Shown here piece by piece: positions 29,930-42,293 of a stretch of 64,000 nucleotides of DNA. The notes beneath the pieces are model-generated. The model did no database searches. It saw only the letters and a list, made by a program, of their open reading frames with translations, and had not been told where the DNA came from. Position numbers and translations under genes: made by a program. Each line of letters begins with the position of its first letter. Position 1 is the first letter of the stretch. The stretch comes from Ailanthus altissimus (taxonomy: Eukaryota; Streptophyta; Magnoliopsida; Sapindales; Simaroubaceae), in assembly GCA_946807835.1 (NCBI GenBank), contig OX327704.1:5952001-6016000 (forward strand). The letters are read 5' to 3'.

Positions 29930-32711
29930 TATAATATCCAATCCCTATTAGTAGTATTGGCGCCTAGGTTTTGGCATAGAGCAAATAAGACACCGTAGGG
30001 TTACTCAATTTTAACCCTATTAGAAATATTTCCTTTATAGTGCACGTGAGAGATATTAGACCTAATTTGGTAAATTCACACTCGATCGGAGCGCCGAAAA
30101 ACCCTAGAATATTTTTGGAATTTTTTCCCATTGGCTTGGAAAAGAAAATCCTAATTTACTACATGAATTTTCATTTAAGGGTGATGTATGGAACAAGCCT
30201 TTGTTGAGAAACATAATCCATATATTAGAGAATAGACCAATTAGAAGAAATCTCATGGATTGCCAAGTTGGAATTTTTAGTTAGTTCTTTGGACTATTCT
30301 AACTACATAGTTACAAATGAACTAATTACATAATTAGTTTTCAACTAATGATAAATTAGTAATTTTAAGTAAGTTGAAGGGCAAAATGGTCAATTGAGGG
30401 AGCACTATATATATGTTGGAAGTGTGTAGAATTTTGAAGAGATCAAAACCAACACTTAGAGCAAAAAAGAGAGAAAATTCGAGCTTCAAGGGGGCTGCTG
30501 CTACAGTGACCTTTCAAGTTTTTTTTTTCATGATTTTTCATACTTAATCAAGTCAAAATAAGGTTACAAACCAATCCCTAAGCTCAATTGAAGTCTCAAT
30601 TAGTGGAAATTTAAGAAAAAGAGGTAAGAAAAGCATTGTTGTATGAGTTTGATAAGTGAGCTTTCAAGAATGCTTCAATTGACATTCTTATGTGTATTCT
30701 TGGCTTAGATTGAGTTGAATTCTAGTGTGGAGCTTGAAGGAGTCATCAATTTGAAGAAATTGACAAGGTAAGAATTAGGGTTTTTGGTGATTTTGTTGTA
30801 GAGATTTCAATTGGTAGTAATTAGGGCTTTAGAATGAAATTGGCTTGATTTTGTTGTAATTGGAACAAGAAATTGAGAAAAGGAATGTGTTGGAACCTAG
30901 GGTGAAATTCTGCCACTTTAGGGAAGTTAGGGATTGAGTGGTGTTTTGATTGAGTTATTGTGTATAAATGGTGCATATTGTAAATTGAATGTATATGGTT
31001 GATGGAAAAACCAAAAATGAAGAAAACGGGACATAATTGTCCATTTTGGAAAGGTGAAGGACAATTATGTCCAACCAAGTTATAAGGCGTTCCATAATTT
31101 GCAGGGCGTCGGAGGGTGAGTTAGATTAGATTATATGACTCCGTAAATAAAAATTGGGAAGTAGTATGCATCCGGGCTTTGGATGCCGATTAGGGCGTTT
31201 AGTAGTTAAATGAGATTCTAGCATTCGATTTGGTTCTAAATGTCATTTGTGGCGCGTAGGTAAAGATAACCGAGAGCGATAACGGGAGCAGAAATCGGGA
31301 GCGAAATTGAGCGTGGAGCGATTGTGAGTGAAAATCTGCCTTTTTCTGTTATCTTTCGTTTATTATGTTTCATTATAATGAAAATGTATGTTTATTGAGT
31401 TTTCAATGCGTAAATATGATTATGATCTTGATATGTATCCATAAATATGCATTTACACGTTCGGTTTAAGAAACCGTTTTAAAATTTCTGCATTTATTTT
31501 AAAGGTCATTAGTACTCTCAGAATATAGTGGTGATGATTGTATTAGACCTGGCCGGTATATCCCATGCACATGGGTAGGTCTTGGGGGTGTGTCACTAAC
31601 TCCAGAAAGTCAGGATGTCGGGTCATGTGAGTCGCCCTATGTGTACGGGGTATTGTCTCGCTATATGTATGCGATGTAAGATTCTGCTGCATAGCCAGTG
31701 AGATGTCTTGAGATGTCACTGTGGGTGCTGCTAGTTGAGGTGCCCCGTGACCTACTCACATGTGCGGTGCTAGTTGAGTCGCTGCGTGAGTATAGAGCTT
31801 TAGGGTTACCATTGGTACAGTTTAAAAAGAAAATGGCCGAGCGAGGATTTTACTAGTTTTCGATTTACCGATAGCATTTATGTATTTTTATGCACACAGC
31901 AGTTATTATGTTATACAGATTCTGAATATTGTTTTCCAAAGATGTAGATAAAACCCGCTCGGCAAGATTTCAATAGTATATGATGTTAAAAACCGTTTTA
32001 CAGTTTTACATCAGTTTTAGAAGCATGATTTCTGTATGAACTTTAGAATTTGCTATCTATACATGATGTTATTTTATTTGAAATCTTATTTGCACTCTCT
32101 AAGCTCCTTTAGCTCACCCATTTTGTGTTTTATGTTTTCTAAACCCCTTTCCCATGTACAGGTCTCGGTACGCAAGCTGTTGATTCTTATATTGCCGAGT
32201 AGTGGGCCGAATCCGAAGATCATTTTTGTACATGTAAATGTGCTAAATAGTACTCTTTACTTTATGCATATTAGTTGTAGGCATGTATATTTGTATGTAT
32301 GTTTTTAACCAACAAGAAAACAATTCAAGATTACGATGATCATTTTTGCTTTTCATGAGTATGCTCATTTTGTGATTCAAATGAATAATTAAGTTGTGTT
32401 GGATTTGATTTGGAAAAGACTGGAGGTCTGAATTGGTAGTATTAAGATGTATTGGAAATAGAAGTGAAATTTCTTTACAGGTTTTATATGGATTTTTTGA
32501 AAAACAGGGTAAACTCTGTCCCTTTTCTTTTTTAAATTAAGATGTCATTTTCATGTATATTACAAGACCTTCTCAGTAGTAGCAAGAATTAAAAAGGGGT
32601 TCGCCTCGCGAAATTTCTCAACTTACCCAGTTAGGTCGGAGGAACTTTCGTCGGGGTGCCCGGCAGGACCGCTGGGATCTATAATAGAGGGTCTCGGGTT
32701 GGGTCCTGTCA
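29930..32711 (+). mobile_element. solo LTR (2782 bp) of a gypsy element
   Basis: It is bounded by a perfect 5-bp duplication, starts TATAATATCC (canonical TG decayed to TA) and ends GGGTCCTGTCA. No coding sequence is inside. It has the hallmarks of long chromovirus (Tekay/Del-type) LTRs: a promoter-like ACTATATATATG at about 30403, a leader, bracketed GGGTAGGTC / GGGTGTGTCACTAAC text at 31575-31600 and a terminal GGTGCCCGGCAGGACC block. Strand is inferred from the promoter and those blocks. It arose by insertion and LTR-LTR recombination. A related fragment in opposite orientation lies at the right edge of the window. Confidence 0.82.
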
Positions 32712-32716
32712 AAAAT
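32712..32716. repeat. target-site duplication AAAAT, right
   Basis: The exact partner of 29925-29929; it marks the right edge of the solo LTR. Confidence 0.85.
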
Positions 32717-33521
32717 GCCTTTTATAAACTTAAACCATCCATTTTTGGACCCAAATGGACCAAATAGTCTTATAAAGGTCAAAATTATACACCTGAAGAG
32801 CTTGATCTGGATGTAGAGTAGAATAACTCTTAGGTAAGCTGTTTAACAGCTCACGACTTATACCATAGGGCGATTATAGCTTCTGGGAATAATAATAAGC
32901 AAGGAATGGAGACTTATCACCCTCAATAGATTAGTTGCCAGTTTAGGTGTATCTAAGCAGTTCCTCACCACTAATTATTTTTATTTTATTTCAGATAACG
33001 ACTAAAAAGTAGACTAAAATAAAGATACTACATAAATCAGCCTCTAAGGAATCGATTACTTCTTACTAATTGGTGACATATACACCTTTGCCTATTACTT
33101 GACAAGGATTACACCTCCTCAGCCAGTTTTGATTGACAAACCTACTATAAAGAAGCCTTCTCAACTTGCTAGAACAACTTTAGCTGCCAACATTTTATCT
33201 ATGCTTTTCCAAGAATCATCCAATAGTAGTGAAGAATCGGATGGTGACTATTCTCCTCAGAAATTGACTTCTCTTGCCCTAGTCATACAAACCGAAGTGA
33301 TGAAGGTAATCCATCAACTTAAGGAGATAAAGGATCAGATGGTTGACTTGCTTCTTGATGACTATAAAGTTTTGGATATTAATACAAAGCTCAAATTTCT
33401 GTCTGATAATGCCACAAGCGATACCATATTGGTTAGCTTGAAGATAAAGATTGACGAGTTCGTAACTTTTTTTACAAGTCTAGCGAAAAAGAAGCAGTCA
33501 GCCGTAAGTGTAATCAAATAA
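32717..33521 (+). pseudogene. antisense Tat gene, middle part
   Basis: Sequence resumes after the solo LTR on the + strand. TTTTATTTTATTTCAG ending at 32994 is a good plant 3' splice site. The longest open piece (33099-33521, 140 codons) starts MTRITPPQPVLIDKPTIKKP. It is Ser/Glu-rich (FQESSNSSEESDGDYSP) and then helical (VIQTEVMKVIHQLKEIKDQM), consistent with the linker and start of a coiled coil that follows the plant mobile domain in these ORFs. No catalytic motif is seen. An in-frame stop follows. Confidence 0.5.
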
Positions 33522-33572
33522 GCTAAAAAAGAGGCCAAGAAGAATAAGGCTCTAGATCATCTTAAGGTTCAA

Positions 33573-33926
33573 TTGATGGCTGAGGTGAGGGAATTAGGCC
33601 ACCAGAGCAAAAATGCCAAAGAGAGGATGGAGGCATTAAAAGCAAAGCTCGCTAAGCTGAAAGCTATAGAGGTGGAACAGATTGAACAATCTCAAAGCTT
33701 GGGGCAGCCAGTATTAGAAAATTTCTTTAAAAGAGTTGCATTGAAGAAATTCCTTAAGCTAAAAAATGAGATGATCACTAAGGCTGAGGTAAAGGCAAAG
33801 ACGGTCGACTCTTTAGTTGTTGATTTCTATCTTGTCTTGAGCAATTGTAAATATATCAGCCTAAGAGTCCTTTTTTTTGTCAATGACTTTACGATTGAAA
33901 TACAAGTTTGTATCTTGGTGTCTTGA
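33573..33926 (+). pseudogene. antisense Tat gene, C-terminal coiled-coil part
   Basis: A 117-codon open piece beginning MMAEVRELGHQSKNAKERME, with heptad-like Leu/Lys/Glu spacing over its first 40 residues (ALKAKLAKLKAIEVEQIEQ). This is typical of the coiled-coil tail of antisense ORF proteins in Tat-group elements. It is separated from the previous piece by one stop. It ends within about 340 bp of the integrase 3' end on the other strand, so the two genes converge. Confidence 0.5.
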
Positions 33927-34269
33927 GATCATTTAGTAAATCGGCTTTCTTTGTTTATTGTTAAACTGGTCGATAATAATAATAAAAAAGAGCCAAATAA
34001 ATTGACTTAACTAATGCCATGAATCTAATCAATATTCAATTTTATAATTTGACTAATCACAATATACTTAGATCGAAATAATGATCATCTATTTATCGAT
34101 AAAAGCAAATAATACATATGAAATTGACTTGTAATTTATTACCGATAAGAAATAAAGTTTCAACAAAATAGGTATCGACTTGCATTAATAAATAAAATTA
34201 TATTACTATTCATCTAGAACCGATCAATAATAATCTTATCAAATGCTTCCTAAGTAATTGTCAATAAGA

Positions 34270-35300
34270 CTTGAGGTATTTACCACTAATTGCCTTAGGG
34301 TACGTAATTCCTTCTAGATTGCTCAGAAGATATGCTCTCTTATAATGATCTTGGAGATCTTGAATGGACATTTCCAAATTGGACTAAATTTTCCTAGATC
34401 ATGTTCTATGGAACTTATTGAGAGGAATTTCTATACTAGATCACCAATCTTAAATGATTTGAACTTAACTCTTTTGTTGTAGGATCTTTCAACTCTCTTT
34501 TTCTGTACTTCTAGTCGACTTAAGGCATCTAGGCGATCTTCATCTATCTTGTCCATTTCGTCTACTATAGCATCTTGATATCACTTGGCATATAGACTCT
34601 TTGAAATTATCTTCTTGTTCAATCGGCTATAAGCTCTATTGGAATCATGGCTTCATAACCATAAACCGACTGATAAGAAGATGTTCATATAGCTATTTTT
34701 GGGTTGACTCTATTTGCCCAAAGAACGTCTTGCAACTTTTCATGCCAAGCTTTAGGATGGTTTTCGATCGACTTCTTTAAGCCTTGAATAATTAATTTGT
34801 TAGTTGATTCAGCTTGCCTATTTGATTGAGTGTAGCAGAGAGTGTTATATATTAGCTTAATGCCAAAATATTTAACAAAATTAACCATATTTTCATCCGC
34901 GAATACTGTTCCTTGGTCGGTTGGGATGAACTCTGAAATGCCATGTGTTCACATAATATTTTTTTTTATAAACCTGCTGACCAACTATTGAGTGACCATT
35001 TTTAATGGGATGGCTTCTACCGTTTGGTAAAGTAGTCCGTCGTCACTAGGGTGAAGGTATATTGCTTTAAAAATGGTGGATAAATTATATCTATCGCGTA
35101 TCCTCTAAGTGATTATGGCCTTATTACTGCATGCACCTCTTTAACTGGGACTATTTAAATTGGGTAATGCTTTTATCATTCTTTATAGCATCTAGAGTAG
35201 TTATTGCAGTCTTACTCTATGGTCGGCCACTAAAGACCATTCTTGAAGATTGCTTTCTTCATTAATCAACTTCTTAGATGGTTTATGCCAATCCCTCGTG
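34270..35300 (-). pseudogene. Tat-like gypsy integrase, broken
   Basis: The open piece 34888-34685 reads VNFVKYFGIKLIYNTLCYTQ, SNRQAESTNKLIIQGLKKSI and WHEKLQDVLWANRVNPKIAI. It corresponds to the integrase catalytic core end (QANGQAExxNKxIxxxLKK...W...LWAxRTxPK), with the catalytic Glu in QAES retained. Upstream, on the minus strand around 35220-35170, decayed HH-CC and core text is recognisable but broken by stops. Confidence 0.82.
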
Positions 35301-35599
35301 TGACTTGGCCATGATCAACATGCTTTATTTTGGGCCAATGTATCTTAATAACTCTCCCAAAGGTCATCTTCTAAATAATTCCCTTGTAAATAGTGCAAAC
35401 TTTAATGCCATGTTCTTTACTCGTCGAACAAACTTTTCATCTGAACATTTCATGTAGTCGACCAGTTCTTTGTCCAAACTTTATTCAAGTCGACTTGTAA
35501 AATCGACCATTATTTTGATAATTTATTACTGAACAAACATGAGCGGGTTCAATATATCAAAGTATTTCTTTTATCCCTTGTTTGAAACCTGATGCTCCT

Positions 35600-36300
35600 T
35601 GAGCCAGATAGCTGGCTTCTGAATTGTTCATACTTGTTGAATATTTGATCAAGGTAGACTAGAACCCTTAGAGCAGATGTCAAGCTTTGTTGCAATATGG
35701 GATTAACAAGTCGGCTTCACAGTTGTATTCCCCCGTTACTTACTCGCCTGCACCAATAATCAGACCGAGTATATTACCTCGCACTTTGATATCTTTTATT
35801 CTTATTTATACAAGTATCTTAAGGCCAATAATAAGGGCTTTATACTCGGTATGATTATTGGTGCATGCAAAGTCCAACATAAAAGACAATTTTGTCTTTA
35901 AACTATAAGGAGAAACCAAGACAATAATGGCTTCCAATTGCTTTTTTTTTTCCCATCAAACCATATCTACTAATTCACATTATTTAGTAATAGTTGATTA
36001 TGGTGAAGGATGATCTACAAAGAAAATTGGCCAAGGCTTGACCCTTGATTGCTTTCTGGGGAATATATTTTATGTTGAGTTCTAATAGTGATATCGCCCA
36101 CTTTCCAAGCCAATTTTTCAAAAACAGCTTTCATAAAAGATACTTTATGATGTCTGCCTGGCTTATCATGTACATAGTTATTGGCAGTAAGTAATATATA
36201 AGCTTTGTGCATGAAAAATAGAGAGCCAAACACATCGTTTCAATCATGATGTAACTTGTTTCTACATTATTCAAGACTCAACTAAGGTAGTAAATAGCGT
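35600..36300 (-). pseudogene. Tat-like RNase H region, broken
   Basis: The minus-strand open piece 36233-36015 (with FFMHKAYILLTANNYV and RHHKVSFMKAVFEKLAWK) corresponds to the RNase H and connection region of Tat elements (consensus VYYxSKVL...RYxxxEKLALALV). A second RNase-H-like block (SNNEAEY-type text) lies near 35840-35620. Frames are broken. Confidence 0.6.
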
Positions 36301-36339
36301 TCTTTATACTGTTTAATGGACGAGACTCTAAATACACAC

Positions 36340-37000
36340 TTGAGTGGGTTCATTTTTAGCTGATGGAGTCGTATTCATTGCAGGACGAGACTCCAATTGC
36401 TCTTTGATATGTTACAACTGTGTTTTTCAAACCAAACAACATTATAACCCATTCATATATACCGATCACCCCAAAGTAGGGAAACACTGTCATACCGATG
36501 TCATACTTCTTGATAAAGAATTGGTTGTTTCTAGAATGCCTATCTAGGAAACTCATTATCTCATGGCATTCAGTGGAGTCGACTAACATATCGGCTATGG
36601 GTATAGGATACTCGATCACCCCAAGGTAGGAACAACATTAAACAGCCATTCTACATAATTAGCTGGCTCGATAAAACCTGCTTAGAGAAGCCTCTTGATC
36701 TCTTAAGCGATCTTATCCTCGACTTTTCTTAACATTATCTGCATGTGTTGCTTATATGATCGATATTCATTTTTATTAGAAGATTATGCTCTACTAAATC
36801 TCGGATTAAACTAGACATCTCTATATAGTCCCTTGAGAAGCAATCTTTGTATTCCCTCTGAGTCCCCATCAACTTGGTTTCATAGGCTAGTATTCGCTGA
36901 TCTAAATCGGCCTGGGTTTAATATTAGTACCCATATTGATATCTTTAATTTGACTTTAAGCTTGAGGATTATAGTCATCTAGCTTGGGTGGTATTGGCTT
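36340..37000 (-). pseudogene. Tat-like reverse transcriptase, broken
   Basis: The open piece 36619-36356 reads YPIPIADMLVDSTECHEIMS, FLDRHSRNNQFFIKKYDIGM, then GVIGIYEWVIMLFGLKN and TYQRA. This is the Tat-lineage reverse transcriptase signature (DEYPMPIADMLVD...LSFMDGxSGYNQI...FEWxVMPFGLKNAGATYQRAM). The core YxDD box would lie to the left, where sequence is more damaged. This block is the main evidence for lineage. Confidence 0.85.
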
Positions 37001-37379
37001 TAGCTCGCAATCAGTTTATTAGTCTTGCCTTTCATCTTCATATATTCACTCAGTCGAAGCTACCATATAAGTTCCTTGTCTATTCATTAGAAAAATAAAC
37101 ATGGGATCGACTTATTTTGACTGTCATTGGTTGAGCAAGTTCTTCTTGCAAGACTTAATTCTCATTGAAAAATGTGGCTATTTTTCTTGCATATTAGCTG
37201 GTATCATCCCTCTTGAGGATTGTGCTCATAAAAAGAAAGATCATATAAGGATGCTGACATTACTTGTTCATCGCCTTTAAATGACTTCAGGTTGGCATGA
37301 ATTATTTCTACTGATCCAGTTAGTTGCCATATAAAGATCATTTGGTGCATGCTAGATGGCAAGGTTTTGTTAGAATAAA

Positions 37380-37700
37380 TCTAATCTCTTCTTAACAAAA
37401 TATTCTAATTAGTTAAGATGTTGACCATATAAAAAGGCTCTTCTCTTTCTCTATGGCTGATCTTAACCCTTAATGTCGTAAATCTATCTACTGAGGTTTC
37501 AAGTTTGGCGAAATTGGTCATGATTACTTCTAAGGGTTCTAGGTCATTGTTGTTCATCCCAAGCTTTCTTAGCATCCGTAGAGTTAGAATATTAATACCA
37601 AACCTATTATCAACAAAGATCCTTTTACAAGGAATCTCATTGAGATCAGCCTAACATAGAAGGGATGAATGTGTTAAATCGCGTCTTCAGTTGGGTGAGA
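37380..37700 (-). pseudogene. Tat-like retropepsin region, active site mutated
   Basis: The minus strand around 37650-37540 reads IPCKRIFVDNRFGINILTLR then MLRKLGM, matching the family pattern RVLVDNGSAINILPMRMLKKLG. The active-site Gly-Ser pair after Asp-Asn is Arg-Phe, so catalysis would be lost. A second conserved segment (LLGRDWIH in the family, LLRRD*IY here) follows at about 37390-37370. Confidence 0.75.
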
Positions 37701-39841
37701 AAGAGTGAGGGATGTCGATTCCTCTAGTTCTTTCTCTATAATATTACATACCTCTACAACTTCCTCATTTAAGGTGGAAGCCTGCCCTGGCCTCAATTGG
37801 AATGACTTGGGTAACAAGACAACTATATTGATAGCCTTTCTCTGAACATCTTTCTTTTGGTTGCCCCTTGGTCAGCTTAATCGCTGGATCGGCTAGGTCG
37901 CCTATTGACTAGTAGCTAGACTGTAGTATTCATGTATGCATAATAAGTGAAATTATTTGTTTCATCTTTATATGTGACTGTTGTTTGTATAGCATTAGAA
38001 AAATAGAATTTTCCATTTTATTAAGTTTTTGTTTGTTAATTAGAGTATAAAACCATTACTAAGTTAAGTATTAGGCTTACTATAAGTAGACTAAAATTTA
38101 TGTAGGCTTAATGATATTAGGCCCAAAAACATATGTTATAAATTAGAATGTGATTTAATTGGGCTCAAAGAGGCTAAGCCCAATTCATATGTTACAATTG
38201 GACTAGGGCTATTGTGAAAAAATGGGGTAAATGTTGGATTAGATTGATAAAAGTCAATAAGGAAAACAAAAAGTAAGTTTGTGGACACTATATAAACCCC
38301 TCTTTCTCTTAACCTAGCATTATAAGCCACCTAACTCTTTGAGACTTACAAAAGAAGGAAATGAGAGCAAGAGGAAGAGAATGCAAAGAGAAGAATAAAC
38401 TAAGAGTAGTATAACAATCTTATGCTACTAAGAGGTATTTTAAAGCTCTTTCTAATATTAAATGTTAGTTGTATGATTTTTATGAGGTTATGATTTCTAA
38501 AATTTTGTTAAATTGAGGGTGTGATGATTATTTTTATATATATATTGCTTATTGAGCATGATTACATGGATAAGATGATGAATCCTGACAGACTCACAGA
38601 ATCACTGTATGACCATGGCCAAATCCATGATTTTTATAAAATATTGTGCTCTTATTTTTTATTTCGATTTTTAACCTATGAAATTAGACATCTTACTGAA
38701 TATGTAGAACTTTGATTCATTTGTAAACTCCATAAATTTGATCTTTGATGGGTTTCTAAAGATGACCCTAAAATTTTAAGAATTATTAGTTTCTGCAGAA
38801 GAGTCAAGTGACAAATAGATTTTGGTTTAGCAAATTATCTTCACAAATTATGATTTTCTGTAACATGATTCTTTTACATGTCTAGTACAACGTATTTAAA
38901 TTTTATCGTTCAAATCACTACTTTCAAACTGTTACAAGTTTCTAAACTATATAAACTCAGTGCAAGATTTTAAGTGGCAGATTCTGAAAGCTCTAGAGTA
39001 AAATCATTTTAAAATATATTTTGTGTTGATTCAATTATAGATTCTTTATTATAGACTAAGATATGTGTCAAGAGCAATTATATTATGGTTCCATAGTTTT
39101 TTAGCTGATATATGATTTTATAATATTGGGAGACTTAATACTTTTAGTAAATATTCTGATCCTGTTAGGATTATGATTTAGATTTGAGAATGATTATGAA
39201 ATGCATTTTGTAGGAATTATGATATAATCTCCATGTATGAGAATGATATATGAGTCAAGAATTACACATTCTAATTATGTGGTAATCAAACATCAATTGA
39301 TATATAAAAAAAAATTGATTTTGGTCAAATTTGACAGGTTTTGAAAAAGTGAGTCATTGAACAAATTTGATGTGACAAGTGTAATTGGTATAGCTTTATG
39401 AGCTATTTTAAGTGTTTTATATGAATAGTGATACTTATGAAAGAGGTTAATTTTTATTGATAGGTTAAGGACATTAAGCTTTCTTATGTGATCGATAAGA
39501 TGTGAGTATACTATACTTTTATTGGAATCACAATAAATATAATATATGTTTGTGCATGATTTTGTAAATTAGATTTAAAATATGTTTATGTCATGCCAAG
39601 TATATTTTGATATGAAAATATGAATGACATATGTTTATGAATGTCAGCATAGACATACATGTTATTTATATGTTTATGAAAGTAAACTTTTAAAGTGAAA
39701 TGTGTTTAAGAAAGAAAGCTTTTGAAGTGAAAGATGTCCATGAGATATATTTTATATTTTCTAGGATGTTTGAACTCACTATTTACTTAGTAGACATCTT
39801 ATGTTATATGTAGAGCCTTTATGTATAGCCTTTCCTTCAAG

Positions 39842-39846
39842 ATTGG
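39842..39846. repeat. target-site duplication ATTGG, left
   Basis: ATTGG directly precedes the TGATACG start of the left LTR and is repeated exactly at 46418-46422 after the right LTR. Confidence 0.88.
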
Positions 39847-40691
39847 TGATACGATCCACGCCAAGAATTTGATAAAGTTATGGATCAAGAAGGACTCTAA
39901 GATCATTAAGAAACAGATTTGTATGGAACCGCCACCCGTTGCTTATATTGAAGCAAGAACATTGGTATAATGAAGACGCCACAATCAATTATGGAATGAT
40001 TGATTGATAAGTCGAAGAAGAACGCCACGAAAATTATTCCGATAAGTTCAAAGAGTTCTAAAAGAATCAAAGAGAATTTTCTTAATCAAATTGCTGAATC
40101 CTTTTTTATCATCCCTTATTTATTTATAGTGAACATTTGGGATGATAGCATTTATTACAATATTGAATGACAACTTAAAAAATAATAGCTACCAACTACT
40201 ACTAACATGGCTTTAAACTAGTTTTTTTTACAAACTTTGCAACTACAATAATAAATGCTTCAAACTTTGCAACAATAACAATAAATGCAGCTGCAGACTT
40301 TAACTAACTACCAACCACCAACAACTAAGGCTTTATTTCAAATATTATAACTATTATCATAAATGTTTATTGTAGGCTCCCAAAAGCTTCTAACTACTTG
40401 GGTTGCTCAAAGGGGCTGCTGTGATCACCAATTTAGAAAACTCCTCTAATTCTATTCACTTTGTGATCTGAGAAATTTCTTCTAGATTATTCTAAAGCTT
40501 GAATCAATGAAATCCAACTTTGTGGAACACGTGAAATATCTTCCTTGCACCCTCATGAATTTACCTCTACCCAAATATTTTGAATCAGTCAATTGAGAGT
40601 TTCTTTGAACCTTTTAGCTTAACCCCTTGTAACCGGACCAACTAGAACTTGAAAAAGTTCTGCATTACATTTATTAGTCGTGCCCTCATCA
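39847..40691 (-). repeat. 3' LTR of the chromovirus-like element (845 bp)
   Basis: It runs from TGATACGATCC to CCCTCATCA. On the minus strand AAGAGGAGGGGAA (the polypurine tract) directly precedes it. It is about 320 bp longer than the right LTR because the right copy lacks the segment between TTTATTACAA and the ATTTCTTCTAGATTATTC word (about 40160-40475 here). Confidence 0.9.
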
Positions 40692-40970
40692 TTCCCCTCC
40701 TCTTGAAAAGGATTTGTCCTCAAATCATCCAAAGCTTGAATCATGAAAATCCAACTTTGTGGAACATGTGGAATATCTTTCTTGCACCCCTTATGAATTT
40801 ACCTATGCCCAAATATTTTGAATCAATCCATTGAGAGTTTTTTTAAACCTTTTAACTCGAGCCCTTATAACCAAACCAACTAGAACTTGAAAAGGTTCTG
40901 CATTCTATTTGTTAGTTATGCCCTCATCATTCCCCTTCTCTTGAAAATGATTTGTCTTCAAACCATCACC
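40475..40970. repeat. tandem duplication spanning LTR start and polypurine tract
   Basis: Two copies of about 242 bp (about 40490-40728 and 40729-40970) share AAAGCTTGAATCAWTGAAA, CCAACTTTGTGGAACAYGTG, ATTTTGAATCARTC, CTAGAACTTGAAAA and the CCCCTYCTCTTGAAAA polypurine region. The second copy lies inside the element's internal side, so it carries an extra partial LTR end and a second polypurine tract. Confidence 0.88.
40692..40704 (-). other. polypurine tract of the chromovirus-like element
   Basis: The minus strand reads CAAGAGGAGGGGAA next to TGATGAGGGC, the LTR start. A duplicate copy lies near 40935-40950. Confidence 0.8.
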
Positions 40971-41615
40971 TACATCAAAAGGACTTAAATCATTAACATT
41001 AAAAGTTGCATTAACATTGTACTCATCTGGCAAATCTAACTTATATGCATTATCATTGATGCGCTCAAGGACTTGAAATGGTCCATCTCCTCTTAGAAGT
41101 AACTTAGATCGCCATTATGCCAGAAATCTTTCTTTTCGCATATGCAACCAAAACCAATCTTCGGGTTCAAAAATCAGTTGTTGACGCCCTTTATTAGCTT
41201 GTTTTACGTACTACTCCGTTCTTCTCTTAATGTTGAGTCTTGCTTTCTCATGTCTCTGCTTAACAATTTCAGCCTTTTTCTTTCCATTTAAGTTAGCACG
41301 CTCAGACAAAGGTAATGGTATTAAATCCAATGGAGTTAAATGATTAAAACCATAAACAATTTCAAATGGTGAAAACTTAGTAGCAGAATGAATAGTACGA
41401 TTATAAGGAAACTCAACATGTGATAAACATTCTTCCTAAGTTTTGATGTTCTTTTTAATTATAGCCCTCAACAAAGTAGATAAAGTCTTATTTACTACTT
41501 TAGTTTGACCATCAGTTTGTAAGGTGACAAGTAGTAGAAAATAATAACTTAGTTCCTAACTTACACCATAAAGTATTCTAAAAGTAACTCAAGACCTTGG
41601 CATCTCTATTTGACA

Positions 41616-42293
41616 CTATTTTTCTAGGCATACCATGTAATCGTACAATTTCTCTAAAGAACAAATCAGCAACATGTGAAGCATTATCAGTTTTGTGACA
41701 TGGAATAAAATGTGCCATCTTAGAAAATCTTCCACAACCACAAAAATTGAATCTCTACCACGTTTAGACCTAGGCAAACCTAACACAAAGGCCATCAAAA
41801 TATCAATCCAAGGCTCATTGGGAATAGGCAGTGGCATGTATAAACCATGGAGTTGCACTCAGGATTTTGCTTACCTACATGTAACTCATCTACCATAAAT
41901 TCTCTCAAAATCTCTTTTCATGTGTGGCCAATAAAATTGTTCTTGCAAAATAGCTAAGGTCTTAGCGACTCCAAAGTGTCCCATTAACCCTCCATCATGG
42001 GATTCCCTTACTAACAATTCACACAAAGAGCAATTTGGCACACACAATTTATTTTCTCGAAACAAGAAGCCCTTATGCCTAAAGAACCTACCTACTGCAT
42101 TTTTCTCACATGTCTGAAACTCCTCACAAAAATCATGGACTAAATGATACAATTCTTTAATATGCTTAAAACTAAGTAATTTTGCATTAAGAGTAGAAAT
42201 TAATGCATACCTTCGAGAAAGTGCAATGGCAACGATGTTTTCCTTACCTTGCTTGTATCGGATGACATATAGAAATGTCTCGATGAATTTCAC
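41616..42293 (-). pseudogene. chromovirus-like integrase, broken
   Basis: Two open pieces are visible. In 42293-41886 the RNase H end ([20 protein letters not shown]) runs into the integrase zinc-finger region ([20 protein letters not shown] and [17 protein letters not shown]). The piece 41858-41616 holds the first catalytic block ([37 protein letters not shown]). In relatives DRFSKMAHF follows; here it is EDFLRWHIL. The DALSRR motif reads AIALSRR, with Asp replaced. The C-terminal half (to about 41000) is interrupted by stops, and the chromodomain cannot be confirmed. Confidence 0.85.
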
